A DNA stretch of 64,000 bases from Chamaelirium japonicum (Eukaryota; Streptophyta; Magnoliopsida; Liliales; Melanthiaceae), in contig OX393553.1 in the NCBI GenBank assembly GCA_947650365.1, positions 67,615,716 through 67,679,715 of the forward strand, read 5' to 3'. The notes beneath the pieces were generated by a model. The model searched no databases. It worked only from the letters and a program-made list of their open reading frames with translations, and was not told the origin of the DNA. The position numbers and the translations under genes are program-made. This document shows positions 34,764-46,050 of this stretch, piece by piece. Each line of letters starts with the position of its first letter. Position 1 is the stretch's first letter.

Positions 34764-34975
34764 CTATCCTAAAAATACCAATTAGGCCTCTAATACTAAT
34801 GGTCGATGGAGAATCAAGGAATCCTAAGATACCGGCTAGGTCTCTAGTGCTAAGGGTCAGCGACTATTAAGGAGTCCTAAAATACCGGCTAGGTTTCTAG
34901 TGCTAAGGGTCAGCGAATATTAAGGAGTCCTAAAATACCGGCTAGGTTTCTAATACTAAAGGTTAGCAGAAAATA
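34764..34975 (-). repeat. ~62-bp tandem repeat, four units, in the LARD interior
   Basis: TCCTAAAATACCGGCTAGG, TCTAGTGCTAAGGGTCAGC and TATTAAGGAG blocks recur four times with growing divergence at the edges. Non-coding. Confidence 0.8.
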
Positions 34976-35533
34976 ATAACTAACAAAAAAGGATCTCACA
35001 ACTATGTCGATGTACATCCTTCCAAACATATTCGATCATACATTCATCTTCCAAAATTCGATATCCAGTTCTTAGTCAACTCGCCACCAGGCCCACATCT
35101 AGCAAATCCAAATAAACATTAGACTCTAAATAAAAACTCCGCGATTGACTCAAACACTATCATTGGTTAAGATGTTCTAGGCGATTACTACCTGAGTCAT
35201 CACGATTACTAGCTCTATACCTAAACATTAAGGTCCGGAAATAAACATAATCCTTATCAATCTGCATAATGATTATATTGAGTCCTCAAGTCCTTATCAA
35301 TCAAACACTCAAGTATGGAGAATTTCTTAACCACCAATCAATTTCTCCAACTTATCCAATTTTCCAAGTACAATAAATCCTAGATTCTCATCCTTAGATA
35401 CGCACACTAAGATACCACTGACTATTCTAAGAAATACTATCAAATCAATCTCCCGACTATCTCTAGAATCACCCTAGCACTAGTACAGCCTAAACCACAC
35501 ATCCTAATGAAACCCCTAGGAACCTATCCCTAA

Positions 35534-35545
35534 GCTCTGATACCA
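35534..35545 (-). other. Primer binding site of the LARD, tRNA-Met(i) type
   Basis: GCTCTGATACCA on the plus strand is the complement of TGGTATCAGAGC and lies 2 bp from the 5' LTR. It fixes the minus-strand direction of the element. Confidence 0.9.
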
Positions 35546-35547
35546 GC

Positions 35548-38500
35548 TGTCACGCCCCAGAAATCTGGAACCGATCCCTGGGGTGTGAAATGAGGAAAAA
35601 TAAAATGGTTTAGAGTCTACTCGCCTGTCTATACCAATTAGGGTTTCTCACAGGGCTGTGACTCTCTCATAATTGAAGAAGAAGGAGGGAGAAACAAGAA
35701 ATATTTTAAAACTTAATTGTTTATGAAAATATTTTTTTTTCTTATTTTAAAAGAAAGCAGAGAGATAATTTTTTTTTTTTTTTTTTTCGACAGAGAGATG
35801 ATCACGCTCGACCTTCAACCGAGTTATCCTCTCAGCATGTGTGGCCTGTCGGCGCCATCACATGCTGACAAGAATCCCTCTAAGGGAGCACGAGGCTCAA
35901 GCCTCCGACGGCGAGCTAGGAATCTCACCCTCTTCCTGACACTCAACACACTGGTCTAGGGGTCCTATCTATAGGGCTAGTCAATTAGGCCATTTAGATG
36001 TTTATATTTTCATGGTGAGCTATCCTAGGCTTGTGGCCTTGAGGAGAGGCATACCCAAAAGAATCCAGTTGTATCATTGCTACTAACAATTAACAAAAAT
36101 ACTAAACTTAACCCAAATAATTCTTATACAAAATCCACCAATTACATTGCCACGAAACCACATACCAAAATAAAATACTACTGAAACCCTAAAACTGCCT
36201 CCAGCCTCCCACTGCTACTCCCGAACCTCTGGACCTGCAGGAGAGTCTACTCGTGGGAAAGAGTAGCCCCCAATGGGAATTGGGAGATTAGCCAAATTAA
36301 TGGCTAGTGACATCCTATAGTCTTTAATGATATGAGACGACATATTTAATTGAATTAAATTACATAAGCAGTTCAAAGTTTACAGAAGGTTAACCTAAGC
36401 CTATCAATAATCTATGTTCACATGCAATTCCTACTGTCACTAGGTTATCTACCATACAGTCTGTTAGACATACAGTGCTTAATTATGAATTACAATATAA
36501 ATCATATCTCCTAAAGTGAACACCGGATAATTTGTCCATCCTGCTCTCGGTCGGGCATTACTACTGGGCCTTCTATATCGATGTAGAGGGTCAATTCTCT
36601 CGCCGGGCATCCACCATACACACATCACCCAAATGATTATAAGACATTTTCCATCTTTCACGATGGAGCTCTACCACCCCACTTGAGTTACTTTGGGGGC
36701 TTCAACTACCCCGGGACAGAGTTGCTAGGCCAATCCCTACTAGAGACTAATCCTATTGGCTTTACCACAACCCTTGCCCGTGACCCCCTAGCCTACTGGT
36801 CTTCGGCTGTGCGTGCAGGGTGGTTCACGTCCCTTGCGCGCACGGGATCCAATCTTTCCACATGATAGATTATTATAATAATAAAATAGCTTCGACATTT
36901 TACCCCGGAATTCGTACCGCACTCGCAACCCATGTATTACGATAAGCCTAAATTACTCTCACCCGTATTCCCGTGTGCCCAGGTCTCCACACTCCACTTA
37001 GGAGGGTGGGACCCGATAATTATTATTTAATTATTAATTTTCAAAACTTAAGAAAATTCCTAGTTACGATGTCCAAGCAATCAGCAGAAATATTATTATT
37101 TAATTATTAATATTTTTAAGCATGCGTCGCCGGACTCGCGACTCCGCATGCAAGGAGGGGTCCACTCGACCACATGCGGCCACTGTTCTAAAAAGCGGTC
37201 CGGGCGGCCGCTTAGGCGGCCGCCTAGGCGTTTTAGGGGGTTGGCCGCTCCGTTTCAGCAAAAAGCGGCACTGCAGGCGGGTTGAACAAAGGCGGGCGCC
37301 TAGGCGGAATCCGACCCGCCTAGGCGCCCGCCTAGGCGGGTAAAAGGCGGGCGCCTAGGCGGTCTCACTGTATGCAATTGCTTGAGGAAATTTTTTTTTC
37401 TGTAATGAATTTTCTGTTTCTTCACCATATGCAATTGCTTGAGGAATTGTTTTTTTCAATGTATTGTGATGAAATGTTTAAGAAGCTCTTACGATTTTTT
37501 ACTATATTGGTTCTTGTATGGTATGAGTTTGGATAGAATTTGGATAACAATATATGATTGGTTGGAATTTGGGTACATCACAATAAAGTTGGAGTACAAC
37601 TATATTATCTGGTATACTCAAGTTAGAGGGACAATCGGGTATAGGTATTGAGGTAACCATACTGAAATACCCCTACCCACCCAATCCCCTCCTCCCTTTT
37701 CATAAAACTTTTATATTCAGATCGGTAGTTTTGATGTTTGCATATGTAAAACTTTCTAATATTGTTTTTTTTATATAGAATTATAAATTTTTATATATAC
37801 ATACATATAGAATATATATAATATATTTTATATAGGTGGGCACCCGCCTTTTTCTCCGGGCGCCCGCCTAGTCGTCCGCCTTCCGCCTTCCGCCTTGAAA
37901 CCACTTGACCGCCCGTCTTCCGCCTTCCGTTTTTTAAAACATTGCATGCGGCGATGTCCGACGGGACCCGCATGCAGCGTTATGGATACCTACCTTTAGT
38001 CATTCTCATTTCCCACTATTAAAGACCATGCAAAGGTAGTAGATGTCACCTGGTTGTCGATCACGCACAAACTCCTATCGACTGCCTTCCGCTCCGCCTG
38101 CGGCTGGATCGTCCCGGTCACGAACTGATAATTTGCATACATTCACATGTTACTAAAAAGACTATAACAAGGTGTTTAACGTACTAAATAAAGCGGGGTT
38201 AGGCCTGAGTTGGCCGAGTCGAGAATCTACGCGTCATTGGACATCGGTCTACTGGCACGCAAAACGATGCCCCCAATGGAACAGTCTCGATTAGTCAGTA
38301 TTTTCCAATGCTAAGAGTCGTACTACGGTTCAATTATACTAATCTGACTAGATAGTCCCATCCGCGTCGGCGCTGCTACTACTATGCCTTGTGCTTCGAG
38401 AAGCCCTCAGCATTACTACTAAGGCGGGGTTTTCGGACAAGGTTAAGGTTTGATTCGCCATCCGCCCGAATCCGGGGACGCCAGGATAAACACGAGGTTT

Positions 38501-39899
38501 GCTCAGGTGTGATCGGGACTGATTTTACTCAATTAGTAATTATGACCATAATATATCAAAACTTAATAATTTAATTCCATTATCATCCTTTAAAAAAAAC
38601 GGAGGACAACAAGGAGGAAATGATGTCCATCATCAGCCTATATCCGCATTAGGCATTACATGTCGTTCCCATGCGCTCTTGTAGGGCTGTTTCGGTCAAG
38701 AGCTTAGTAAGGGTCAATGATTAGGTTGCAACCTTGCGAATCAGTCGTCGGGCCTGCTACCAACAACACAATAAAGACGAGAGATATAGTGGTCCCAACC
38801 GAGGTTTCCGCTTCGGGTGCTCGGCCGTGACTGACGAGGTGTGATGCTAAACCGAGGATCGACTAGACTTGCTCGGCCACCGGGCGCAAGGCACGATAGC
38901 CGCAATGAGGGGAGGGACAGGTTCGGCCAGCACCACACAGTGTGCTATGTGATGGTGGTCGGTCATAGTGGTCAGGTGACATTTGCTGCCTGGCCACCGG
39001 TAGCTGTCGTAGCAAGAGCCACAATGGGTAGGGTCGGCCTAACAACAACAAGGAACACAAGAGAGAAAGAGAGAGAGGTAGGGCTCCGGGTTGTAGCCGG
39101 ACAGCCTGCCGGCGTCGATCGACAGTAACAGGGCCGGGTCGGGTTGATCGGACGACCGAGTACAGGGGTCCGGGTCGATGGGTCGTCGGTGATGGTGTTA
39201 GGACCGTGTGACCGGCGATCGTAGCCGATCAGTGTCGAGGCGAGGTGGCGGGTCGAGGTGGAGGAGTGATGGGGCACCATTGATGGGGTAACGACCATCG
39301 ACTAAGTTGCTCATGGGGAGGGTTGGGCTCTGTTGACTGCACCGTTGCCGACCACGTAGTCGGCGATCGTGGCCATGGCAAAAAGAAAAGAGCAAAACGG
39401 GGGTCGGCCAAACTAAGAACCAAGCGGAGAGGGGGATGCTGACCTAACCGGGGAGGGGTCGTCGGCTTCGGTTGCGGCTCCTTCTCCGGCCGGCTGCCTC
39501 CACTCCGGCCACCACTGCACGCAGCCACCGAGAGGGAGGAGAGAGAGGAAATCAGGGAGAGAGAGAGAGAAAGAGAGAGACTGGAGAGAAGAGAGGAAGA
39601 GATCGGAGGGGAGAAGGGGGGTCGGGTCCGGGTTTTAAATAGAGGGAAGGGGATGGCCGGTAGGGTAGGGGGGCGGCGCCGGCGAAAATCGGGGCGGGAT
39701 CCGGGGCGACGACAACGGCGGGATCCGGGGCGCGATTCGGGGCGGGGGCATCGGCGAGATCCGGGGCGGGAGCGGCGGCGGCGGCGGCGGGTTGGGGAGG
39801 GGAGAGATCGGGGGGGGGATGGGGCCCAGGTCGGGTCGGGTCGGGTTCTTGAGAGAGAGGGGGTCGGGTGAGAGTGGGGATCCGAGTGAGAGAGAGAGA

Positions 39900-39942
<43 letters not shown>

Positions 39943-40143
39943 TGAGAGAAGAGAGTGAGAGAGAAGAGAGAAAGAGAGAGAAGAGAGTGAGTGTTTGGGG
40001 TCACGGGTTGGGCTGGGTAGCGGGTAGGTCGGGTATGGGTGGAGGGTAGTGGGTTTTGGGTTTTGGGTTTTAATCCCTCTTTTTTTTTTTTTTTTTTTTG
40101 TTCAGTTTTTATCTTAATTTTTTTTTTTCCTCTGGTCATTACA
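35548..40143 (-). mobile_element. 5' LTR of the LARD, with an hAT insertion (4.60 kb)
   Basis: Nearly identical to 28118-31935 except for the insertion at 37181-37944 with its 8-bp duplication, and small length changes in T, GA and GCG runs. Its minus-strand TATTTAAA (about 39632) would drive the element's transcript. Confidence 0.92.
37181..37944. mobile_element. Non-autonomous hAT element with exact 8-bp TSD
   Basis: The 764-bp insert has imperfect inverted ends CACTGTTCTAAAAAGCGG and CAATGTTTTAAAAAACGG and is flanked by CATGCGGC on both sides (37173-37180, 37945-37952). The other LTR has CATGCGGC once, which proves the insertion. Subterminal parts are full of CGCCTAGGCG, a perfect palindrome, and CCGCCTT phrases. 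There is no transposase frame. The end sequence matches the element at 58192. Confidence 0.95.
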
Positions 40144-40148
40144 TAAGT

Positions 40149-40266
40149 GTTTAGGATCTAGACACGATTAGTTAAATGGGTCGGGTCCCGGTCTAGGGGT
40201 TTTGGACACGACACGAAACTAGACACGACACGAACCCAACACGACACGACTCATTGCCACCCCTAG
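40149..40266. mobile_element. hAT element, right part (split by the LARD)
   Basis: Continues the hAT sequence after the LARD and ends CTCATTGCCACCCCTA, the family terminus. Confidence 0.75.
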
Positions 40267-40541
40267 CTGCAACTTGGGCGGGCCAACCTGAACCCAACCC
40301 GACTTTGGGCGGGTTAACCTGAACCCACCCCGCACAACCCGGCCAACCCGACGGGTTGGGCTTGTGCTAAGTTTAGGGTTGGGGGTACAAAAGACGCTGA
40401 GCAGGGGCTTTGGGGTTTGGGGTACAAAAAAAAGGGCATTGTTGGTATTAAAGGATTGTTGAGTAAGTTATTGAGAAACGCTAGGGATACGGGGGCTAAT
40501 TACAGATTTTTGGGGTATGAATAAAAATTTCCAAAAGAAAT

Positions 40542-40794
40542 GGGTTATTTTGACTTTGCCCCCAAATTTTGCCTTTAATTAGACTTTGCCCACCATCTTT
40601 TCATTAATTAGACTTTACCCCCCAACGAGAGAGACCGGGAACATCCAACCTCTATTTAGGAACAAAATCGTACTCAAACTTTTGGGGGTTGGCTAACGGA
40701 ACAGTTACTTTTCGGGGGTAAAGTCTAATTAAGGAAAAATGGAGGGTAAAATCTAATTCAAGGTAAAATTTGGGGGGCAAAGTCAAAATAACCC
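40542..40794. mobile_element. Second Mutator-type MITE, abutting the nest
   Basis: Ends GGGTTATTTTGACTTTGCCC and inverted partner as at 16424. Flanks AAAAGAAAT (40533-40541) and AAAAGAATT (40795-40803) differ at one position. The left flank is shared with the right flank of the outer element, so AAAAGAA is now present three times (27416, 40533, 40795). Confidence 0.85.
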
Positions 40795-40803
40795 AAAAGA
40801 ATT

Positions 40804-42005
40804 TTGGGCCCCGCTTCACAACAGTAGGGACACTCTGTGTCGAGCTGGCTGTTTGTAATCCTTTTTGTACCCGAATCATGCAACTATGTCAGTAAATTAA
40901 TACTAATCACAATACTCACCGTTTGATTAACTCAACAGCCTCTGGCCAGAAAATTAGTAATCTTTTGTGTTGCGATAGTTCACCGGTTTAGTCCCACCAC
41001 TATGACGGGAGAATCCATTGGCCGCTTCATATACCCTCTGTGGAACTTTCCTTACAGTCCGGGTTTTGGAGTGTGAGGATATCTAACACTAGTATTATGC
41101 GAGATCCAAACCAAACCGACCGATTTTGATCGGTTTCGACACATTCAATGGATCGAATTGGATTAAGCTTTTAAAAAACCGACATGATTGGATAGGTTGA
41201 TGGATTTGTAAATTTGATACCGACCTAGACTGAACCGATATATGTAAATACATATAATATGTCCTCGTATATCTTGCTACCAACAACCTTTGCAATGACT
41301 CAAAGTCAGTTAAAAATCTTATTTAGATCTAATGATTTAATAATAATTATTGTTTTTTAAGTTGAAACTAGGTCCTAATAGAAGAGGAAAAAAAAGCTTA
41401 ATAAGAATATGGTTCAAAGTCCAAACCGACCATCCAATCCAAACCGACTTTAAATAGATTGGATTCCAATCTCAATTTGGTTTAGATCGGATTGAAAATC
41501 GGTTGGATCGGTTTGGGTTTTGCCTAAGAAGGTTGGTTTCGAACTGATGCACCCATCTAACACTTTGGACATCCTAGACATGTAAGGTAAACAAAAATTT
41601 CAATACTCGATTTTGCTCCCGGAATGAAAATGGCCAGTAACAAACCAATAGCACCCAAGGACCGTATGATGCGGAACAGTAGCCACGATGCACGTTCTGC
41701 CCATAATTGATGGAAGTGCCCTTATGCATCGAGGTCGTTGCTTTCGCATCCCATGGTCCTGAGCGCTGCTGACCGTTTTCGTTACTTGAGCAGGGTCGGA
41801 GTCCACAATCTCAATAAGGATGAGCATTGAATTAGGATTTATTTACGTCAAATTAGCTCCAACACCAACCAATTTGGGTGTGGCTGGTAGTACTTGAAAT
41901 TTGTAAGCATGAACTAAGTTTGGATGTATGAAACTTAGAACAAATTTTTATTCATCTGCATGTTCATGTTTTTTTTAAGAATTGTTCAAATAAAAAAAAC
42001 ATTTA
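40804..42005. other. Intergenic with CCGACC-rich dispersed repeat
   Basis: 41100-41240 and 41410-41550 contain AAACCGACC, CCAATCC and GGATCGGTTTGG phrases that recur at 46665-46800. Nothing that I can call a gene is seen. Confidence 0.4.
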
Positions 42006-42007
42006 GC

Positions 42008-42340
42008 TTACTTATAACAATAAATTGCTTGTACGCCTGTGGCAGTTCCAAGTGCTAGACCAGCGACCTCATGACCGGCAGCGCCGCCGCAACATCCTGG
42101 AAGTGCACCGACCCGCACCTCCCCCGCATGATGGCCCAGCGCCTCATCTGTCTCCTGGCTCATCGCCGCCGGGATCAACATGAACTTCGACGCCATTGGC
42201 CCGTGGTCATCATCGATGATGGAGAAGCTGAAGACGTGCTGGTCGTTGTCGGGGGCGTCGAGCCGCTCCGTCCTGGAAGTGCACCGACCTACACCTCCCC
42301 GGCGAGATGGCAGGGGTCGGGTTAGAGAGGAGCAAGTGGG
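42008..42340 (-). pseudogene. Broken fragment resembling a PYL abscisic-acid receptor
   Basis: The minus-strand frame includes TERLDAPDNDQHVFSFSII followed by DDDHG. This resembles the PYR/PYL/RCAR segment around the latch, where TERLE-LDD precedes a Ser-Phe strand and GGDH. A stretch like EVRVGALPG, similar to the receptor gate, appears in a neighbouring frame and again about 175 bp away, because a short block (TCCTGGAAGTGCACCGACC) is duplicated at 42097 and 42271. The start, the rest of the domain and an intact frame are missing. I judge this a decayed copy; the family call is tentative. Confidence 0.4.
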
Positions 42341-42669
42341 GGAGGGGTGTCTAAAGGGAGGTCGGGTACAGCACACACACACACACACAGAGACAAAGAG
42401 AGACGAATTTTTTAAAAAAAAAGAGAGAAAGAGAGAACTTAGAGAGAGAGAGAGAGAAGAACTTAGAGAGAGAGAGAGGGGGGGGGTAGGGGTCGGGTTA
42501 GAGAGGAGCTAGGGTGGTGAAGGCGGAGGCCGGGAACAGCGCGCGCGCACGCACACACACACACACACACAAAGAGGCGTTAAAAAAAACAAATAAAGAG
42601 AGAGAAAGAGAGAAGAACTTAGAGAGAGAGAGAGAGAGAAGGTTGCAGTCGGATTAGAGAGTAGCCGGT

Positions 42670-42704
<35 letters not shown>

Positions 42705-42740
42705 CTGAAGGCGGAGGCTGGGAACAACACACAATCCCTA
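42310..42740 (+). repeat. ~180-bp repeat, three units, with CA/GA and poly-G
   Basis: GGGTCGGGTTAGAGAGGAGC, (CA)n and AAAGAGAGAA-CTTAGAGAG recur at about 180-bp spacing; the third unit begins in a G run at 42669-42703. Low-complexity frames on both strands are not genes. Confidence 0.75.
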
Positions 42741-43070
42741 CCCAAATTTTACACAAACGCATACCCTACTAAACCAATGTAGTAAGAAACCATTACAAGC
42801 CCTATCCTTTCAAGTGAGGGTTCGATATAGTAGGATCAGTCTTATATGGGTTGTAATTGTGTCCTGGGTGAGTCTATTATATATAAAGAGGGGCCTCCAC
42901 CCCAATGTAGGTCAGTTTATTATAAAAAAGAACATATGGGCCAAATTGGTGAATTTAGAAGAGCTTTTGAAGCTTATCATGTCACTCTAATTCCGCTCTC
43001 TCTTCTCATTGTGGATAGAATTTGTTTCTTCGTCACTTACATATTGAGGAGCAGAAATGTCATTCATAGG

Positions 43071-43404
43071 TGTTAGATACCCTCGCACCTCACAAAACCG
43101 GCTTGTAAGGGGAGGTCCACAGGGGGTATATTAAGCGGGTGATGGGTACCTCCCTTACCGATGTGGGACTATCCGTTAACATCCCCCCTCACGCGGAGCA
43201 CGCGTGGCAAGGCATCATCGGTGGGGAGCACCCGGAGCGGGAGCAGGAGCAGGAGACAGGCTAGCTCTGATACCATGTTAGGAGACGACGGCTAGGGTTT
43301 GGAGAGGAACAGAATGATTCCATTGAGGGACTCAAGCCCAATATATGTACAGTAAACCCGACCCGACTATACAGTAAACCCGACCCATTACATTTACATT
43401 AACA
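43071..43404 (-). mobile_element. 334-bp miniature LTR-type element (TRIM/SMART-like)
   Basis: TGTTAG at 43071 and TTAACA at 43404 bound a segment flanked by ATAGG on both sides (43066-43070, 43405-43409), a 5-bp TSD. Inside, GCTCTGATACCA (43264-43275) is a minus-strand tRNA-Met(i) primer site abutting a terminal block 43276-43404. A purine tract (minus strand GAGGGGGGA, about 43182-43190) abuts the other block, 43071-43181. So each LTR-retrotransposon signal is in place, but the two terminal blocks (111 and 129 bp) resemble each other only at their TGTTA/TAACA tips. It has no protein. Confidence 0.7.
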
Positions 43405-43409
43405 ATAGG

Positions 43410-44815
43410 TAAATTTAAAATCGTTGACACAAACAACTCCATCACCAAGAGATCAAAATACTAAAAGACTTAACCTTCAGGTTCCGCAAACTTTGTTGGG
43501 CAGCTATTTAAGCAGGTAATTAAGAGTGTTCAGGAAATTAATATAAATCAAACACCCTATCAGTGGCAGAATTCGGAATTCTTTTCTATTATCCATATGA
43601 ACTCAGATTGTGATATGCCATCGGATCAACACTACGTACGTACATGCTTCCTTTCAGGTTATACAATTTAAGAAATTAGGCGCAAATAACAAATACTATC
43701 ACATCACTCACACGCAGTAGACATCGAGATTAGTATATATAACTCAAAATGAGCATCAAACTTTCATGTCATACGTTATTTCCAAACATTCAACTCAATT
43801 ATTATTTACAATTTCACATCAAAAGTTCTGGACCTTTATGCTTATTCCTCTAGATCGATACATCTGCGCAACCTAGGTGCAGGTAAAGCCCATAACTTAA
43901 TACCGCAGTGTCTGTTATTTTCAGACTGCACCTATTGCACTAACAGACCCTAGGCCAGATAATTGTCATATGTACTTTATCATTGACCCAATCGAATTCA
44001 TAATTGAGAATATAGATTATTCTAGCTATCGGGTGAAAAAAATCGAAATCCTACTTTTGACAACATGAAGGATCTAACTTGGAACTTTGCAATTATATAT
44101 CAGTATTAGATGAAAGAATCACATCGATCAATAAATTTGAAAAACAAAATCAACAATCGTTACCTCTCAACAATATCAACAAAAGTATTTCTAAGAGTAG
44201 AGTCCGAAAACAAGGGATATGCACTTCTTTGAAGAAATCCATTCTGAATGAATTTGAAAGGAATAGACAATAGAGAGTCCAGAGAAAACCACTGATTCAA
44301 CAAAAGCTAGTTAAGTTTCATTTAATTTGTGGTGACATGAAAAACTTCAAAAGTCCTTGCATAAGATCTAATCACAACGAACAACATAAATGGAGACCAG
44401 TAGATCATGTTAAAAAGAAAGTCACAAGCACCTTCGATTTTATAAGAACAACTCTCCGACTTCGTGCCAAATTTCTGTTAGCAAGAAGATCGTTGATATT
44501 ACTGAGAAAATTAAGAACCATAGGATCTAACAAAGGCCTGTCTTCTTCATTTGGGAATAGTGATTTATTGTAAGCATGTATAAAATCAAAGACCACTGGA
44601 TTGAATGAGGTAGATAATGCGCTCATGGCCGACGCTAATGCTTCATATGCTACTAAACGAAACAAGTTACAAATTAAAGATTCTTATTTAATATCTTCAT
44701 ATCTACTTTAATAGTTATTAATATTAGATTTAGAAGTTCAATAATCTTCACACACAAATTTAAAATGTGTATTTTCTGTTGAATGTAACCTACTAATTAG
44801 CATAACAATGCCATC
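43410..44815. other. AT-rich intergenic DNA
   Basis: Several short frames (for example 44405-44665 minus) show no motif that I know. No gene is supported. Confidence 0.4.
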
Positions 44816-44819
44816 TATC

Positions 44820-44930
44820 CCCCCCCTCCCCCTTTACCCAGGAGTGCGTAGGGAAACTTTCGAGTGGGTCAATGTGCATTCCGGGAGGGATTAGTCTGAG
44901 TCCTAAGTGGGTCCATTGTATGAAAAAAAA
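44820..44930 (+). mobile_element. 3' part of a SINE related to 14702
   Basis: TTTACCCAGGAGTG, GAGTGGGTC and CCGGGAGGGATTAGTC follow in the same order as in the complete SINE, ending in an A run. The head with the A and B boxes is missing. Confidence 0.7.
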
Positions 44931-44934
44931 AGTT

Positions 44935-44936
<2 letters not shown>

Positions 44937-45003
<67 letters not shown>
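44937..45003 (+). repeat. (GA)n microsatellite
   Basis: About 66 bp of pure GA directly after the SINE tail; the tail may have seeded it. Confidence 0.9.
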
Positions 45004-45005
<2 letters not shown>

Positions 45006-45079
45006 CAGTCTAGTTGTACACCTAAACATAATGGAAGAGACAACAAAAGAGAATGTGTCCCATACTTAGGGAATTCTAA

Positions 45080-45260
45080 AACTGAATGGTTAAGTGGTTA
45101 GGGGAGTATCTAGTTTCGGTTTTGGTCCAGGTCAAGGGTTCTGAACCTGCCAGCACCACTTGCGCGCTGGCGCCCTAATGGGCTTCTTTTAAGTGGAACT
45201 TCTTGGTTTCTTTTAGTCCCCAATGGGTATGGGTATGGGTATGGGCATGGGTATGGGTGT
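45080..45260 (+). repeat. tRNA-like SINE fragment and (GGGTAT)n run
   Basis: GAATGGTTAAGTGGTTAGG and AAGGGTTCTGAACCTG (45086-45150) look like A and B boxes. 45225-45260 is an imperfect GGGTAT hexamer run. No TSD was resolved. Confidence 0.4.
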
Positions 45261-45489
45261 CAGCACTCATCCATTGGAGAGTTCAATTGTTGAGGACTCC
45301 CCATCATCCCATCCTAAGCCTAGTTTATCAACCATCAACTTGGACAACCAAGATAACCAAGAATCATTCCAAGTTTTTAATAGCTGGACCCAAAGTTGAA
45401 CAAAAGAAGCCACCGGTCCCGTCCAAACCGGTTCAAACCACTGGTTCAATCGTTTGAACCACATGAAAATTAGGCTTTTTAAATAGATA

Positions 45490-45745
45490 ATTACTAAATA
45501 CGCCAATAATAAGTGTGATCCCTTGGTTAGCAAATGATGTGTAAAGGTTTTTTAACAATAGGTCCTGTGTTCGAAACCCAACCACCTAACTTTTCTAAAC
45601 AAAAAGCATGTAATCTGTTTTTTTATGGAATTTTAGACATGGACCGGTTATTCAAAGACGACCAAACTGAAACATGTTATGGTTCCAGTCCAGACCGATC
45701 GAACCGTCCGGTCCAGTTTTTAGAATATCGGCATCATGAGGAGCA
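45490..45745 (+). repeat. SINE-like and CCGGTT-rich dispersed repeat, copy 2
   Basis: TTGGTTAGCAAATGATG and TGTTCGAAACCC suggest a tRNA-type head. 45640-45740 matches 8210-8310 in landmarks and order. No gene is present. Confidence 0.4.
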
Positions 45746-46050
45746 AAACGCGAGCGAATCAATCATAAGCACACGGAGAACAACTCCAGCTCCATGTTAG
45801 CTTCTCTTTCACCAAATGTTCCAACTCTTATGAGTGCTGAATCGGGAATAGCTTTGAAACCATTGTTCATATTTGAAAAGACAAGGTCCTTCATAAAGAT
45901 TTCGATTTGCTTGTAAATAATTGTGCAGAGAAGCAGTTCCTTATTTCTAATTTAGCATTAAGTCTGACCAATAGGTCCAAGTACATATTGAAAAATATAC
46001 TCCACCTTCCAAATATGTTGGAATCTCCAGAAAGGTTGGATTCTAACAGA

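Larger units (their letters stand above)
28118..40143 (-). mobile_element. 12-kb LARD-type non-autonomous LTR retrotransposon
   Basis: Two long direct repeats, 28118-31935 and 35548-40143, begin TGTCACGCCCCAG and end GGTCATTACA, and the whole is flanked by TAAGT on both sides (28113-28117, 40144-40148). The primer site lies just left of the right repeat and a purine tract just right of the left one, so the element reads on the minus strand. The 3.6-kb interior (31936-35547) has no gag, protease, RT or integrase that I can find, only non-coding sequence with tandem arrays. This is the LARD pattern; proteins would come from a full-length relative. By eye the LTRs differ by roughly a dozen substitutions, apart from repeat-length changes and one hAT insertion, so the insertion is fairly recent. 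Confidence 0.93.
27425..40532. mobile_element. Outer Mutator-like element framing a transposon nest
   Basis: The left end GGAACTTTTACTCATACCCC and the inverted right end GGAAATTTTTATTCATACCCC stay alike for about 45 bp. The flanks are AAAAGAAAG (27416-27424) and AAAAGAAAT (40533-40541), a 9-bp TSD with one difference. The element's own sequence is short (27425-27807 and 40267-40532); all else is later insertion. A stretch with CAACTTGGGCGGGCC is present on both inner sides, so some rearrangement also occurred. Partial relatives lie at 7247 and 11096. Confidence 0.65.

Noticed and set aside
28287..39528. Identical 60-108-aa frames at the same places in both LARD LTRs
   Set aside because: They are conserved only because the LTRs are near-identical copies; no family features.
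44405..44665. 86-aa minus-strand frame
   Set aside because: No motif recognised, no splice or gene context, AT-rich surroundings.
45086..45150. Functional tRNA gene from the A-box/B-box-like motifs
   Set aside because: No cloverleaf can be drawn; spacing and context fit a SINE fragment.
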